Shown: positions 42,392 through 51,446 of the stretch, piece by piece
Numbering within the stretch: the stretch's first letter is position 1
Layout: every line of letters begins with the position of its first letter
Assembly: GCF_038235435.1 (NCBI RefSeq)
Contig: NZ_CP151275.1
Coordinates: forward strand, 930,001 to 994,000
Direction: 5' to 3'
DNA: 64,000 bases
Source of the DNA: Niveibacterium sp. SC-1
GTDB taxonomy: Bacteria > Pseudomonadota > Gammaproteobacteria > Burkholderiales > Rhodocyclaceae
Translations under genes and position numbers: made by a program
Notes under the pieces: model-generated
The model's input: the letters and a program-made list of their open reading frames with translations, nothing else
Database searches by the model: none
Told to the model about the DNA's origin: nothing

Positions 42392-42823
42392 TCACGCCGG
42401 CTGTGTCGGGGCGGCCGCAAAGGCGGCGCGAAGGTCTGCGGGGATGGAGGCCGGCTTCTTCTTGTTCCAGTCCACGCAGACCACTACGAAATCGGCTTCA
42501 AAAAGGCACTGCTCGCCGCGCATCAGGCGCTGGGAAAACACCAGCTTGGCGCGGCCCATCTCGGAAATCCCCGTCTCGACCACCAGGGCGTCGTCCAGCT
42601 CTGCGCCCTTGAAGTACTCGGCGTTGACCGCGCGCACCACGAACACCAGGCCGCGCTCCGTGCGCAGCACTGTTTGCTCGAAGCCGGCTGCGCGTAGGTA
42701 CTCGGTGCGGGCACGCTCGCAGAACTTCAGATAGTTGGCGTAGTAGACGACGCCAGCCGCGTCGGTGTCCTCGTAGTAGACGCGTACGGGGAAACGATGC
42801 GTCGATGGGGCTGGCGTGGGCAT
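42392..42823 (-). CDS. ybgC: Tol-Pal associated acyl-CoA thioesterase YbgC
   Basis: 143 residues with a single hotdog domain. The catalytic motif is VYYEDTDAAGVVYYANYL, with Asp21 as the base; RTEYLRAAGF and VSRRLMRGE-type strand segments complete the fold. YbgC hydrolyses short acyl-CoA or acyl-ACP, probably in phospholipid metabolism. It is the first gene of the tol-pal operon, as in most proteobacteria. In many relatives ruvB lies directly upstream; here an unrelated reductase operon does. Confidence 0.95.
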   Translation of the reverse strand: MPTPAPSTHRFPVRVYYEDTDAAGVVYYANYLKFCERARTEYLRAAGFEQTVLRTERGLVFVVRAVNAEYFKGAELDDALVVETGISEMGRAKLVFSQRLMRGEQCLFEADFVVVCVDWNKKKPASIPADLRAAFAAAPTQPA

Positions 42824-42897
42824 CGTGACATTTTACCAGCCTGTTGCAGCAGTGACTTCACCGGCTCGTAAGCGGATGTAGCGAACCCCGGCGGGAG

Positions 42898-44496
42898 TCA
42901 ATACAGGTCGCGGCGGTAGCGGCCGGCGTCGGTCAGGGCTTCGAGCGCGGACGCGCCGAGGATCTCGATCAGCGCCGCATGTACGCCGGCCGCCATACCT
43001 TCCAGGCTGCCGCAGACATAGATCGCAGCGTCTTGCGCGATCCATTCGCGCAGCATGTCGGCCGCCTCGCGCAATTGGTCCTGCACATAGCGGCGGGTCG
43101 GCTGGTCGCGCGAGAACACTAGGTCCAGGCGCGCCAGCACGCCGCGCTCCAGCCAGGTCGCGAGTTCCTGATGGTGGAAAGCGTCATGAGCGCGATTGCG
43201 TTCACCGAAGAGCAACCAGTTCCGCTCGTGGCCCGCGGCGGCACGCGCCTTCAGATGCGCGCGCAGGCCCGCAAGCCCGGTGCCGTTGCCGATCAGGATC
43301 AGCGGGCGCGCGTCGGTGGGCGGGTGGAAGCTGCGGTTGCTGCGGATGCGTAGCGCGATCTCCCCGCCGACCCGCGCATGGGCGGTGAGCCAGCCGGAAC
43401 CCAGGCCGAGCTGGCCGTCGGCGCCGCGCATCTGGCGTACCAGCAGGTCGAGCTGACCCTCCCAGGGCAGCGAGGCGATCGAGTACTCGCGGTGCGGCAG
43501 TAGCGGCAGCTGGTCGAGCCAGTCCTGCAGATCGGCGGGGGCCTGCGGACCGCTTTGCGGCAAATGCACGCAGGCCAGCGCGTCCGCGAGCGTCTGGCCG
43601 CGGCCCGCCAGGCGCACCGGTGTCGTGCCGTCCAGCGCAAGGCTCGCGAGGCAACGCGTGACGGCGGCGGCAGCGTTGCGCGGACCGAGCTCGACAATGT
43701 CGCCGGCCTGCCACACCGGGACCTCCTCGAGCGGCCGCAGGGCGATGTGATAGGCGGGACCGCCTTGGCTACCGGGGTTCAGCAGCCGGCGCTCCAGGAG
43801 CTGCCAGCGGCCGTAGTCCGGCGCCCGCCAGTCGGGCATCTCGGCATGGCCGCCGAGCGCGCTGAGCTGTTGCTGCCAGTGACGCAGGGCACCGGCGTCG
43901 GCGTTGTCGACTTCGACCGGATCGAAGAGCGGCACCGCGCCGGCATGTCGCAGCCAGCGATCGAGCGCGCGGCCGAAGCCGCAGAAGTGCGCATAGCTGC
44001 GGTCGCCCAGTGCGAGCACGCCGAACTGCAGCGAGCCCAGCGCTGGCACGCGCGCCATCAGCTCACGCGCGAAGCGTGCTGCGTTGTCGGGCGCATCGCC
44101 TTCGCCGGTGGTGCTGGCGATGAAGAGCGCCTGGCGGTGGCGGGCGAGCGTGGCTTCGTCGAGCTCGTTGAGCGCGCGCAGTTCGACCGCGCGGCCGGCG
44201 CGGTTGAGCGCGTCCGCGCTGCGCAGGGCCAGCGATTCGGCATAGCCCGTCTGGCTCGCGTAGGCGAGAAGCAGACCCTCGCCACCGCCGCTCACCAGGC
44301 CCGCGCGCCTGGCCGCGTCCCGGCGACGATAGGTTGCGAGGACGCTCCAGCTGAAGAGCAGGTAGGCGAGCGCTACCACCAGCGCCGCGAGCTGGCGCGA
44401 GCCCACCGTGCCGGGACCTGCGGCCGCGAAGGCGCCTGCGCTGAGGCCGAGCAGCGCAGCTCCGGTCACGCCGCGCATGAGGCGCTTCGAACTCAT
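42898..44496 (-). CDS. Membrane-anchored flavodoxin/ferredoxin-reductase-like flavoprotein
   Basis: 532 residues. Two hydrophobic N-terminal segments (about 10-28 and 34-54) anchor it. A flavodoxin domain follows (YASQTGYAESLALRSADALN; ASTTGEGDAPDNAARF; ALGDRSYAHFCGFGRALD), then a ferredoxin-NADP reductase-like module: REYSIASLP binds FAD, LIGNGTGLAGLRAHL binds NADPH, and YVCGSLEGMA lies near the end. This is the sulfite-reductase-alpha/cytochrome P450-reductase plan. It should take electrons from NADPH to a membrane partner, perhaps the PepSY protein in the same operon. Its ATG overlaps the ApbE stop by four bases. Confidence 0.88.
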   Translation of the reverse strand: MSSKRLMRGVTGAALLGLSAGAFAAAGPGTVGSRQLAALVVALAYLLFSWSVLATYRRRDAARRAGLVSGGGEGLLLAYASQTGYAESLALRSADALNRAGRAVELRALNELDEATLARHRQALFIASTTGEGDAPDNAARFARELMARVPALGSLQFGVLALGDRSYAHFCGFGRALDRWLRHAGAVPLFDPVEVDNADAGALRHWQQQLSALGGHAEMPDWRAPDYGRWQLLERRLLNPGSQGGPAYHIALRPLEEVPVWQAGDIVELGPRNAAAAVTRCLASLALDGTTPVRLAGRGQTLADALACVHLPQSGPQAPADLQDWLDQLPLLPHREYSIASLPWEGQLDLLVRQMRGADGQLGLGSGWLTAHARVGGEIALRIRSNRSFHPPTDARPLILIGNGTGLAGLRAHLKARAAAGHERNWLLFGERNRAHDAFHHQELATWLERGVLARLDLVFSRDQPTRRYVQDQLREAADMLREWIAQDAAIYVCGSLEGMAAGVHAALIEILGASALEALTDAGRYRRDLY

Positions 44497-45455
44497 GGAG
44501 CGGCCATTGCCTGCAGGGCAGGTGTAGCGATTTCGCGAAAGCCGGCGCCCTCGCGCAGAAGGAAGAGGGCGGCGATGTCGTGCTCTTGCGCGTAGGCCAT
44601 GCCGGCCTCGAGACCCAGCACGGTCAGCGCGGTGGCCTGCGCGTCGGCCCACATGCAGCTCGTGCCGACGACCGAGACCTGGGCGCAGGCGTGCGCCACC
44701 GGCCAGCCGCTGCGCGGATCCAGGGTATGGGCGTAGCACTGGCCGGCATGTTCAAAGTAGCGGCGATAATCGCCCGAGCTCGCGACCGCGAGGCCGTGCA
44801 GGGCGACGATGGTCTGCGCGGTGGGCGTGGCATCGTCCGCGCCCGGAGGTGTTTCGAGCGCGACCCACCAGGGTTGGCCATTGGGCTTCACCCCCAACCC
44901 GCGCAGTTCGCCGCCGACCTCCACCAGATAGCTCTCGACGCCACGCTCGGCGAGGTGGCGTGCCACTTCGTCGACGCCGAAGCCCTTGGCGATACCGGAG
45001 AAGTCGAGATGCAGGCCGCCGGGCTGCAGGGCTTTGGCCTTGCGCGCATCGAAGTCGAGTTTCTGCCAGCCGCAGCGCGCACGCGCGGCCGCCAGGGCCG
45101 GGGCGGGCGGCGGTTCAGTGCGTGCGCCCGCGGGGCCGAAGCCCCAGAGCGCGACCAGCTCGCCCACGCTGGGGTCGAAGGCGCCGTCGCTGGCGTGGGC
45201 CACGTCGAGGGCACAGCCCAGGACCTCGGCGAAGCCGGCGGGCAGCGCATGCCGGCTGCCGGCATCGGCGCGGTTGAAGCGGGCGAGGTCGGAGTCCGCC
45301 TCCCACTGGCTCATCTCTCGCACCACGCGATCCAGCGTCGCCTGGATGCCGGCCTGCGCCTGCGCGCGCGGGAAGCCCGCGGGCGCGACCAGCTTGACGG
45401 TCCAGGAGGTGCCCATGGTGAGGCCGTGCAGTGTGTGCAGCTGCTCGCCGTTCAT
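44493..45455 (-). CDS. FAD:protein FMN transferase ApbE family
   Basis: 320 residues. ApbE motifs: GTSWTVKLVAP near the start, LARFNRADAGS, DPSVGELVALWGFG, LDFSGIAKGFGVDEVA with the flavin-binding region, and TLDPRSGWPV and SVVGTSCMWADAQATALTVLG with the Mg2+ site. It transfers FMN from FAD to a Thr/Ser of a partner. There is no clear signal peptide on this start; the GTG at 45506 would extend it by 17 residues. It lies between the PepSY gene and the flavoprotein, overlapping the latter. Its target in this operon is not known. Confidence 0.9.
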   Translation of the reverse strand: MNGEQLHTLHGLTMGTSWTVKLVAPAGFPRAQAQAGIQATLDRVVREMSQWEADSDLARFNRADAGSRHALPAGFAEVLGCALDVAHASDGAFDPSVGELVALWGFGPAGARTEPPPAPALAAARARCGWQKLDFDARKAKALQPGGLHLDFSGIAKGFGVDEVARHLAERGVESYLVEVGGELRGLGVKPNGQPWWVALETPPGADDATPTAQTIVALHGLAVASSGDYRRYFEHAGQCYAHTLDPRSGWPVAHACAQVSVVGTSCMWADAQATALTVLGLEAGMAYAQEHDIAALFLLREGAGFREIATPALQAMAAP

Positions 45456-45511
45456 GGGTGGCGTGAGCGGCGCGAGCGCGGTCGGCAGGAGGACGCGGCG
45501 ATCCACGGCGA

Positions 45512-46138
45512 TCAGTGGATGAAGAGCAGGGCCAGCAGCAGCGGCGCGACCAGGCCCAGCGCGGTGATCGGCCAGGTCAGCGGACGGTTGCCCGAATGCA
45601 GCTGCAGGAGCAGCAGGCCGGTAGCGCAGAAGAGCAGGCAGACGACCGCGAAGAGGTCGAGAAACCAGCTCCAGGCGAGTCCGGTATTGCGGCCCTTGTG
45701 CAGGTCGTTGAAGTAGGAGATCCAGCCGCGGTCGGTCAGTTCGTATTCGAGCTCGCCGGTGTCGCGGGTGATCCGCAGCCAGGCGTCGCCGCCCGGGCGG
45801 GGCAGCGCCACATACACCTCGTCGCGCGACCACTCGGCTTCGCGGCCGGCACTCTCGACCCGCAGATGGGCGTCCAGCCAGCCGCTGACCGAGGCCGGCA
45901 AGGGCGCGTTGCCCTCCTGCGGTCCGCGCGCAAGGCGCGCGAGTACTTCGGCCGGGAGCTGCGCGGTCTTCTGCGTGACGACGGGCTTGGCCTCGATATG
46001 GGCCGCGTTGTTGAGCGTGATGCCGGTGGCCGCGAAGAGGATCATCGCGACCAGGCAGAGGGCCGAGCTGATCCAGTGCCAGGTGTGGAGCGTCTTGAGC
46101 CAGTAGGCGCGGCGCTGCGGATCGGGGGAGGAAGCCAT
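45512..46138 (-). CDS. PepSY-associated membrane protein
   Basis: 208 residues. An N-terminal TM (HWISSALCLVAMILFAATGI) with a conserved His before it is followed by a periplasmic PepSY-like region (about 45-150, including WLRITRDTGELEYELTDRGW), then two TM helices (FLDLFAVVCLLFCATGLLLL; TALGLVAPLLLALLFIH). PepSY-TM proteins with ApbE and a flavoreductase are linked to metal or iron reduction. First gene of the operon, preceded by a promoter that overlaps a Fur-like palindrome. LHTWHWIS and DLHKGR motifs could bind heme through His. Confidence 0.85.
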   Translation of the reverse strand: MASSPDPQRRAYWLKTLHTWHWISSALCLVAMILFAATGITLNNAAHIEAKPVVTQKTAQLPAEVLARLARGPQEGNAPLPASVSGWLDAHLRVESAGREAEWSRDEVYVALPRPGGDAWLRITRDTGELEYELTDRGWISYFNDLHKGRNTGLAWSWFLDLFAVVCLLFCATGLLLLQLHSGNRPLTWPITALGLVAPLLLALLFIH

Positions 46139-46225
46139 GGACGCTGCGGAAAGCCGGAGCCGCTTGGCCCGGAGGGGGAGTGACGCAACGGGGAAGGCGC
46201 GGTGCGTCGGCGCGCGCAGGCCGCG

Positions 46226-46256
46226 AATGTACGGGAAATGCGAGTCGTTCGCAATT
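46226..46256 (-). promoter_or_regulatory. Promoter overlapped by a Fur-like palindrome
   Basis: Read leftwards: TTGCGA (46249-46254), 17 bases, then TACATT (46226-46231). The -35 box lies in the palindrome AAATGCGAGTCGTTCGCAATT (46236-46256), whose arms AAATGCGA and TCGCAATT pair at seven of eight positions. It resembles Fur boxes of the form AATGCGAATNATTCGCATT. It is about 90 bases upstream of the PepSY gene, which the promoter should transcribe with apbE and the flavoprotein. Confidence 0.65.
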
Positions 46257-46306
46257 ACACTTTGGCCGCCGCCGGCCTTTCCCGGCCTTGTGGCCTGCGC
46301 CGGGAC

Positions 46307-47617
46307 TTACAAGCGGCCTTCGGCCTTGATCGCCAGGTAGCGGTTGACCGCGGCGACCGCCAGTTCGCGGGGCGCCACGTCCAGGCACAGCACGCCTTCC
46401 TGGCGCAGGCGGCGGAAGGTGGTCTCGCGCCGGCTGCGGTATTCCAGGGCGGCGGCGCGCAGGGCCAGCGTGCTCGTGTCGCCGCCCTCTTCCTGGCAGG
46501 CCTGGTCCAGCGCGTGCTCGCGCAGGCTCGCCACCAGCACCAGGTGGCGGCGGCCGAGCAGGCGGCAGGCGGCGAGCAGGCCGGTGTCGTCCTCGTCGCG
46601 CAGATTGCTCAGGATCACCACCAGCGCGCGCTTGCGTTCGTGAGCCAGCAGCTCCTGGGCCGCCGCCTCGAAGTCGGTGGCCTCCAGGGTCGGCTGCAGG
46701 TCATACACCGCGTTGAGAATGTGCGAGAGCGCCGCCTGGCTCTTGCGCGGCGCGACGCGCCGCTGCGGGCCGCCCAGGGTCATGAGCCCGACCGAATCGC
46801 CGTGGCGCAGGCCGACGTAGGCGAGCAGCAGCAGGGCGTCGAGCGCATGGTCGAAGTGCGAGAGCGCGCCGTCGCGCGCGCCCATGCGGCGCCCACAGTC
46901 GGCGAGCAGGAGGATGCGTTGGTCGCGTTCGTCCTGGTATTCACGCGAGATCAGGCGGTCGAAGCGGCGCGAGGCCTTCCAGTCGATGCGCCGCGGGCTG
47001 TCGCCCTGGCGGTATTCGCGCAGCTGGTCGAAGTCCATGCCCTCGCCGCGGCGGCGGCGCTTGAGCACGCCGACCTGGGCCACGCGGGCGTCAGTGGCCT
47101 GCAAGGCATGGCGGGCCAGCGGGGCGAAGTTGGGAAACACCCGCACCGTCTGCGTCGCAGGCAAGGCCTCCTGCCGCCACCAGAGGCGCCAGGGCGAGGC
47201 CAGGCGCAGCGCGATCGGGCCGAAGCCCTGCTCGCCGCGCGCCAGCGGACGTGCCCGGTAGGCCAGTTGCACCACCTTGTCGGCGGCAAGCCGCGCACGC
47301 ATCGGCAGGGCAGTCTCTACGGCGAAGCTCGCCGGCGTGTGATCGACGACCTCCACGCTCGCCGCGGCACCGCTCCAGGCGAGGTTGAGCTCCACCCGCG
47401 CGGGCACGCCGATGGCGAGCGTGCTGTTGACCCGTCGCTGCGCGCGCGGCGTGACGGCCCACCAGACCCGCACCAGGTCGAACAGCATGGCGAACAGGAG
47501 CAGCGCGCCGGACTGCAGCCACAGGGTCCGCAAGTCAGGATGCCAGGCGGCCGCAACCGCCAGGGCGAACCAGGCGGAGAGGACAGCCAGTAGCGGACGG
47601 GCAGGCAGGAACTTCAT
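46307..47617 (-). CDS. DUF58 domain-containing protein
   Basis: 436 residues. Two N-terminal TM helices (about 8-45) and an immunoglobulin-like middle are followed by the DUF58 signature: REYQDERDQRILLLADCGRRM (a vWA-like MIDAS region), after RRIDWKASRRFDRLISREY. DUF58 proteins pair with MoxR AAA ATPases, as here. The MIDAS Asp-x-Gly-x-Arg is not canonical for metal binding. Last gene of the MoxR cluster, 15 bases after the moxR-like stop. Role not known. Confidence 0.9.
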   Translation of the reverse strand: MKFLPARPLLAVLSAWFALAVAAAWHPDLRTLWLQSGALLLFAMLFDLVRVWWAVTPRAQRRVNSTLAIGVPARVELNLAWSGAAASVEVVDHTPASFAVETALPMRARLAADKVVQLAYRARPLARGEQGFGPIALRLASPWRLWWRQEALPATQTVRVFPNFAPLARHALQATDARVAQVGVLKRRRRGEGMDFDQLREYRQGDSPRRIDWKASRRFDRLISREYQDERDQRILLLADCGRRMGARDGALSHFDHALDALLLLAYVGLRHGDSVGLMTLGGPQRRVAPRKSQAALSHILNAVYDLQPTLEATDFEAAAQELLAHERKRALVVILSNLRDEDDTGLLAACRLLGRRHLVLVASLREHALDQACQEEGGDTSTLALRAAALEYRSRRETTFRRLRQEGVLCLDVAPRELAVAAVNRYLAIKAEGRL

Positions 47618-47632
47618 CGCGGGCGGCGCAGA

Positions 47633-48601
47633 TTACTGGCGTGGGGCATCCACGCGTTCGAGGATGGTGGCGATCAGCGCTTCCACCGTGAGGCCCTCGA
47701 TCTCGGCCTCGGGCGCCAGCAGCAGGCGATGGCGCAGCGCGGCCGGCGCGACCGCTTTCACGTCGTCGGGCAGCACATGGTCGTGGCCCGAGATCAAGGC
47801 CCGGCCGCGGGCCGCGCGCACCAGCCCGATCGCACCGCGCGGTCCTGCGCCGACGCTGATGCCCGGCCAGTCGCGGGTGGCGCGTGCGATGCGCACGGCG
47901 TAGTCGAGGACGCTGTCGTCGATCAGCAGGTTGGCGGTCACGGCCTGCGCGGCGAGCAGCTCTTCGGCACTGGCCACGCGCTGTACGGCGGACACATCGA
48001 GGCGGTCACCGCTGCGGCCGCTGGTGGCCCAGGCGACCAGTTGCTGCTCTTCCTGCAGGCTGGGGTAGTCGATCAGCACCTTGAGCAGGAAGCGGTCGAG
48101 CTGGGCTTCGGGCAGGGCGTAGGTGCCTTCCTGCTCGATCGGGTTCTGGGTCGCCAGCACCAGGAAGGGCGTGGGCAGCGCGTGCGCCTCGCCGTCGAGG
48201 GTCACCTGGCCCTCCTGCATCACTTCGAGCAGGGCCGCCTGCGTCTTGGCCGGCGCGCGGTTGATTTCGTCAGCGAGCAGCAGGTTGGCAAACACCGGGC
48301 CGCGTCGCGTCGTGAAGCCGCCATTGCGCGCATCGAAGAGGGTATGGCCGGTGATGTCGGCGGGCATCAGGTCCGGCGTGAACTGGATGCGCCCGAAGCT
48401 GCCGCCGAAGCTTTGCGCCAGGGCCTTCACCAAGAGAGTCTTGCCCAGGCCCGGCACGCCTTCGAGCAAGACGTGACCGCCCGCGAAGAGTGCCGCCAGC
48501 GTGGCATCGACGACCGCGCGCTGGCCTTTGACGACGCGGGCGATTTCCTGCTGCAGACGCTGGGCGAGGGCATGGGCTTCGGCGAAAGTGAGCGTGTTCA
48601 T
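47633..48601 (-). CDS. MoxR-family AAA ATPase
   Basis: 322 residues. Walker A is LEGVPGLGKTLLVKAL, Walker B is LLLADEINRAPAKTQ, and sensor 1 is FLVLATQNPIEQEGTY. SGHDHVLPDDVKAVAPAALRHRL is the C-terminal lid characteristic of MoxR. MoxR ATPases act with vWA/DUF58 partners to assemble or activate target complexes. It overlaps the DUF4350 stop by four bases and precedes DUF58, so the cluster is strictly coupled. The substrate is unknown. Confidence 0.92.
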   Translation of the reverse strand: MNTLTFAEAHALAQRLQQEIARVVKGQRAVVDATLAALFAGGHVLLEGVPGLGKTLLVKALAQSFGGSFGRIQFTPDLMPADITGHTLFDARNGGFTTRRGPVFANLLLADEINRAPAKTQAALLEVMQEGQVTLDGEAHALPTPFLVLATQNPIEQEGTYALPEAQLDRFLLKVLIDYPSLQEEQQLVAWATSGRSGDRLDVSAVQRVASAEELLAAQAVTANLLIDDSVLDYAVRIARATRDWPGISVGAGPRGAIGLVRAARGRALISGHDHVLPDDVKAVAPAALRHRLLLAPEAEIEGLTVEALIATILERVDAPRQ

Positions 48602-49851
48602 GGCGTGGAACTCTGGCGTGATGAAGTGGGGGCGGCGCCGCGCGCCGCGAGGATGGCGATGCACTCGCCCAGCAGGCGCGCGTGGCGATCGAAGTCGTGG
48701 CGATGGCGGGGCTGGGCGTCGAGCGCCTCGCGCAGGGCGGCGGCATCGAGGCCGTATTGCGCCGCGAAATCGGCCGGCTCCGTCGCGCCGCCGTGACGGG
48801 TATTGTTCTTGAGCTGGCGCTGGAACTCCTCGCGCAGCGCGCCCAGCAGCTTGTCCCAGGCGCGGTGGCGGATGTGGAAGGCGGCCACCGCGGCAAGATG
48901 CGTGCGCAGGCCCGGTCGTTGCGGCAGCGGGTCGGGACGGATCGGCCCGAAGCGCGGGATCGCGAACCAGAGGCCGGCCATGATCAGCAGGCCCACCGCG
49001 ATCATCGCCTGCGGCGCGTTGTCGGAAAGCCATGCGAGCAAAGAGGGCGCGTCGGAGTCGGCGGCGAAGTAGATCGTGCCGGGCCGGTCGTCGATGAGCA
49101 GGCGGGCGGCGAGCGCCGCCTGGTCGTCCTGGCCGATGCGCACGCTGGTGAGTGGGCGGTTGTCGCAGATCGCGCTGACGCGGCCCTTGCCGAGCGACCA
49201 GCGAGCCACGGCGAAGGCATTCTCGTTCACCAGTTCGGTCGGGGCGGCGCCCGCGGTTTTCTCGCCGTCGTCATCACCGCCGCCGTCGTCCTCGGGGGGC
49301 GTCTGGGCCTCGCCCTTGCGACGCGGATAGCGGTGATAAGACTTCACGCTGCCCGACCAGACGAGCGGCTGCGAGACGCTGAACACATCGCAGTCGGGGA
49401 AGCGCACCCGCAGCTTCTGGCCCTCTACCTGGATCGTTTCGGCCGAGTCGCTGCTGTGGCGGCCGAGCCGGCGGATGCCCAGGCTTGCGACGAAACGGTC
49501 CGACTGCTCGGGACCCGGGATGATGACCACCAGATGGCCGCCGCGTCCCACCCAGTCGCGCATGCGTGGCTCCATGTGGCGCGCCAGCGACTGGCTGAGC
49601 AGTGCGCTCATGAAGAGGGTGGAGTCGGTCGGCAGGCTCGCGAGCCGGGTCGAGTCCTTCACTTCCTCGGCGTGGTAGCCGAGCTTTTGCACCAGCAGGC
49701 GCGCGGCGTAGTGCGGATCGCGGGCCGCTTCTCCGCGCAGGCCGGTGCGCGTCTTTTCCTCCACCCATTCGAGCCGGCTGAAGAGCCAGCCTGCGCCGGC
49801 CAGCAGGAGCGCGCCGGCGATGATCCAGTGCCAGGGCACGCGCCGCTTCAT
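48598..49851 (-). CDS. DUF4350 domain-containing membrane protein
   Basis: 417 residues. TM1 near residue 10-25, a periplasmic region with an acidic linker (EDDGGGDDDGE, around 195-210), TM2 (AMIAVGLLIMAGLWFAIPRF, about 288-308), then a cytoplasmic helical tail. YHAEEVKDSTRL and DRPGTIYFAADSDAPSLLAWL fit DUF4350 proteins found with MoxR and DUF58. The family resembles a glutamine-amidotransferase-like fold without catalytic residues. It overlaps both neighbours by four bases. Function unknown; probably part of a membrane complex with SpoIIM and RDD proteins. Confidence 0.8.
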   Translation of the reverse strand: MKRRVPWHWIIAGALLLAGAGWLFSRLEWVEEKTRTGLRGEAARDPHYAARLLVQKLGYHAEEVKDSTRLASLPTDSTLFMSALLSQSLARHMEPRMRDWVGRGGHLVVIIPGPEQSDRFVASLGIRRLGRHSSDSAETIQVEGQKLRVRFPDCDVFSVSQPLVWSGSVKSYHRYPRRKGEAQTPPEDDGGGDDDGEKTAGAAPTELVNENAFAVARWSLGKGRVSAICDNRPLTSVRIGQDDQAALAARLLIDDRPGTIYFAADSDAPSLLAWLSDNAPQAMIAVGLLIMAGLWFAIPRFGPIRPDPLPQRPGLRTHLAAVAAFHIRHRAWDKLLGALREEFQRQLKNNTRHGGATEPADFAAQYGLDAAALREALDAQPRHRHDFDRHARLLGECIAILAARGAAPTSSRQSSTP

Positions 49852-51446
49852 GCTGCGGCTCCGAAGGCGCGGGCCCAGCCGGTGCAGAGTCCGTCGAGCT
49901 GCTCTCCGGCGAGCGACTGGCGGGCATAGGCCACGCGCTGCCAGGCCAGCGTGAGCTGCGCGAAATAGGCTTGTGCCGCGGCTCGCGCACGGGTTACCCG
50001 CATCAGGCAATCGCCCTCGGTATCGCCGCGTTCGAAGGCAATGCGCTCGCGATGGGCCAGGCGCGAGAGCGCGGCGCGATAGAGCAGCGCCAGGGCTTCG
50101 CGCTGGTGTCCCTGGTCGAGCAGCCCTCGTACCGCCTTGACGATGTCATCTGGCAGAGATTCGGGGCGGATGTCGAGTCCGGCGACTTCGGCCGGCGGGG
50201 GCGGGGGCAGGCGTCTGAGCCGCCAGAGCCGCGCCTGTCGCAGGAGCAACCAGACGAGCACCAGGCCCACCACCGCGAGCACGCCGTAGATGACGACGCG
50301 GCTGATCTCTGCGAAGAGCTTGCCGAAGCCCGCGATCAGCTCGACGAGGTTGCGCAGCCACCGGGGCGTGTTCCCCGGACGGGCCTTCCTTTCCTCGTCG
50401 CGCTTCCAGCGCAGGCTGTGCGTGGTCTTCTCGGTACCGAACTCGGGCTGCGCGAGGACTTCCCTGATCGCCTTGGGCGCGGCGGCGACGGCGGCTTCGC
50501 GGCGGGCGGAGCTGCCCGGCCGGTGGGCCGCCGCCGGGCTGGAGGCGGGTTCGGCGCTGTCGGATCGGGCTGCGGATGCCGGGGGGCTGGCGTCCGCGGG
50601 TGTCGCTTGCGCCTGCGTCGGGGCCGGCGCCAGGACGGCGCTGCCGACCGCGATGGCGAAGACCACCGCGACGAGCGGGCTCGCGAGGCGGGCCGCGACC
50701 CGGCGTAATTGCAGCTCCACGTCCCAGGCTTCGAGATCGGTGCGACGCTTGAGGTAGAGCCCGAACCCGCAGGCGACGAAGAAGGGTTCGAGCATGCCGA
50801 CGATGAAGGCGTAGACCACGCCCCAGATCGCGCCGGCATAGGGATGGTCGTCGAGGTCGCCGAGCATCAGGGTCTGGATCGGCGAAGGGAGGATCTCGTC
50901 ACCGCTGGGCACGACCAGCGCGACGAAGCCGATCAGTCCGACCCATAGCACCAGTTCGAAGAAGGCGAAGCAGGAGAGCGACGCGATGCCCGCGCCGCCC
51001 ACCCGCCCGGCGAGCAGCTTGCGCCGCGCACGCGCCGGGCGGCCGCGCAGGCCTTCGAGCTGCTCTACCGGCAGGCGCAGGCTGCGCAGCGGATCGAAGC
51101 GGCGCCAGGTCAGCGCCGCGATGAGGCCGCGCTGGCGCAGGAGACCTGGCAGTGCGCGCAAGCTTGCGGCCAGGCTGGGCGTCGCGTCGAACACTGCGTG
51201 TGCCAACACATGCAGACAGGTCCGGTCGAACAGGGGCTTGAGCCACCAGACCGCGAGCAGCGCCAGCATCGGCGAGCCGTAGAAATAGTTGAGCAGCAGC
51301 TGGCTGAAGGCCGTCGCCGCGAGGGCCAGGATCAGGCAGCCGAGGAAAAGCGGACGCGCTGCGCGCTGCGCGAGGCGCACGCCCAGGTCCATGGCCTCGA
51401 AGGCCGTGCGCGGACGCAGCGCGACGGAGAGGCGCTCAGCGTCCAC
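49848..51446 (-). CDS. DUF4129-type membrane protein
   Basis: 532 residues. The N-terminal half has about five TM helices; a long disordered linker (about 285-355) is rich in Ala, Pro and Ser; a further TM (VIYGVLAVVGLVLVWLLL) precedes the C-terminal DUF4129-like region (GHQREALALLYRAALSRLAHRE). DUF4129 proteins are regularly linked to MoxR/DUF58 clusters. The start is the GTG at 51446. It overlaps the SpoIIM gene by 11 bases upstream and the DUF4350 gene by four. Function unknown. Confidence 0.72.
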   Translation of the reverse strand: MDAERLSVALRPRTAFEAMDLGVRLAQRAARPLFLGCLILALAATAFSQLLLNYFYGSPMLALLAVWWLKPLFDRTCLHVLAHAVFDATPSLAASLRALPGLLRQRGLIAALTWRRFDPLRSLRLPVEQLEGLRGRPARARRKLLAGRVGGAGIASLSCFAFFELVLWVGLIGFVALVVPSGDEILPSPIQTLMLGDLDDHPYAGAIWGVVYAFIVGMLEPFFVACGFGLYLKRRTDLEAWDVELQLRRVAARLASPLVAVVFAIAVGSAVLAPAPTQAQATPADASPPASAARSDSAEPASSPAAAHRPGSSARREAAVAAAPKAIREVLAQPEFGTEKTTHSLRWKRDEERKARPGNTPRWLRNLVELIAGFGKLFAEISRVVIYGVLAVVGLVLVWLLLRQARLWRLRRLPPPPPAEVAGLDIRPESLPDDIVKAVRGLLDQGHQREALALLYRAALSRLAHRERIAFERGDTEGDCLMRVTRARAAAQAYFAQLTLAWQRVAYARQSLAGEQLDGLCTGWARAFGAAA

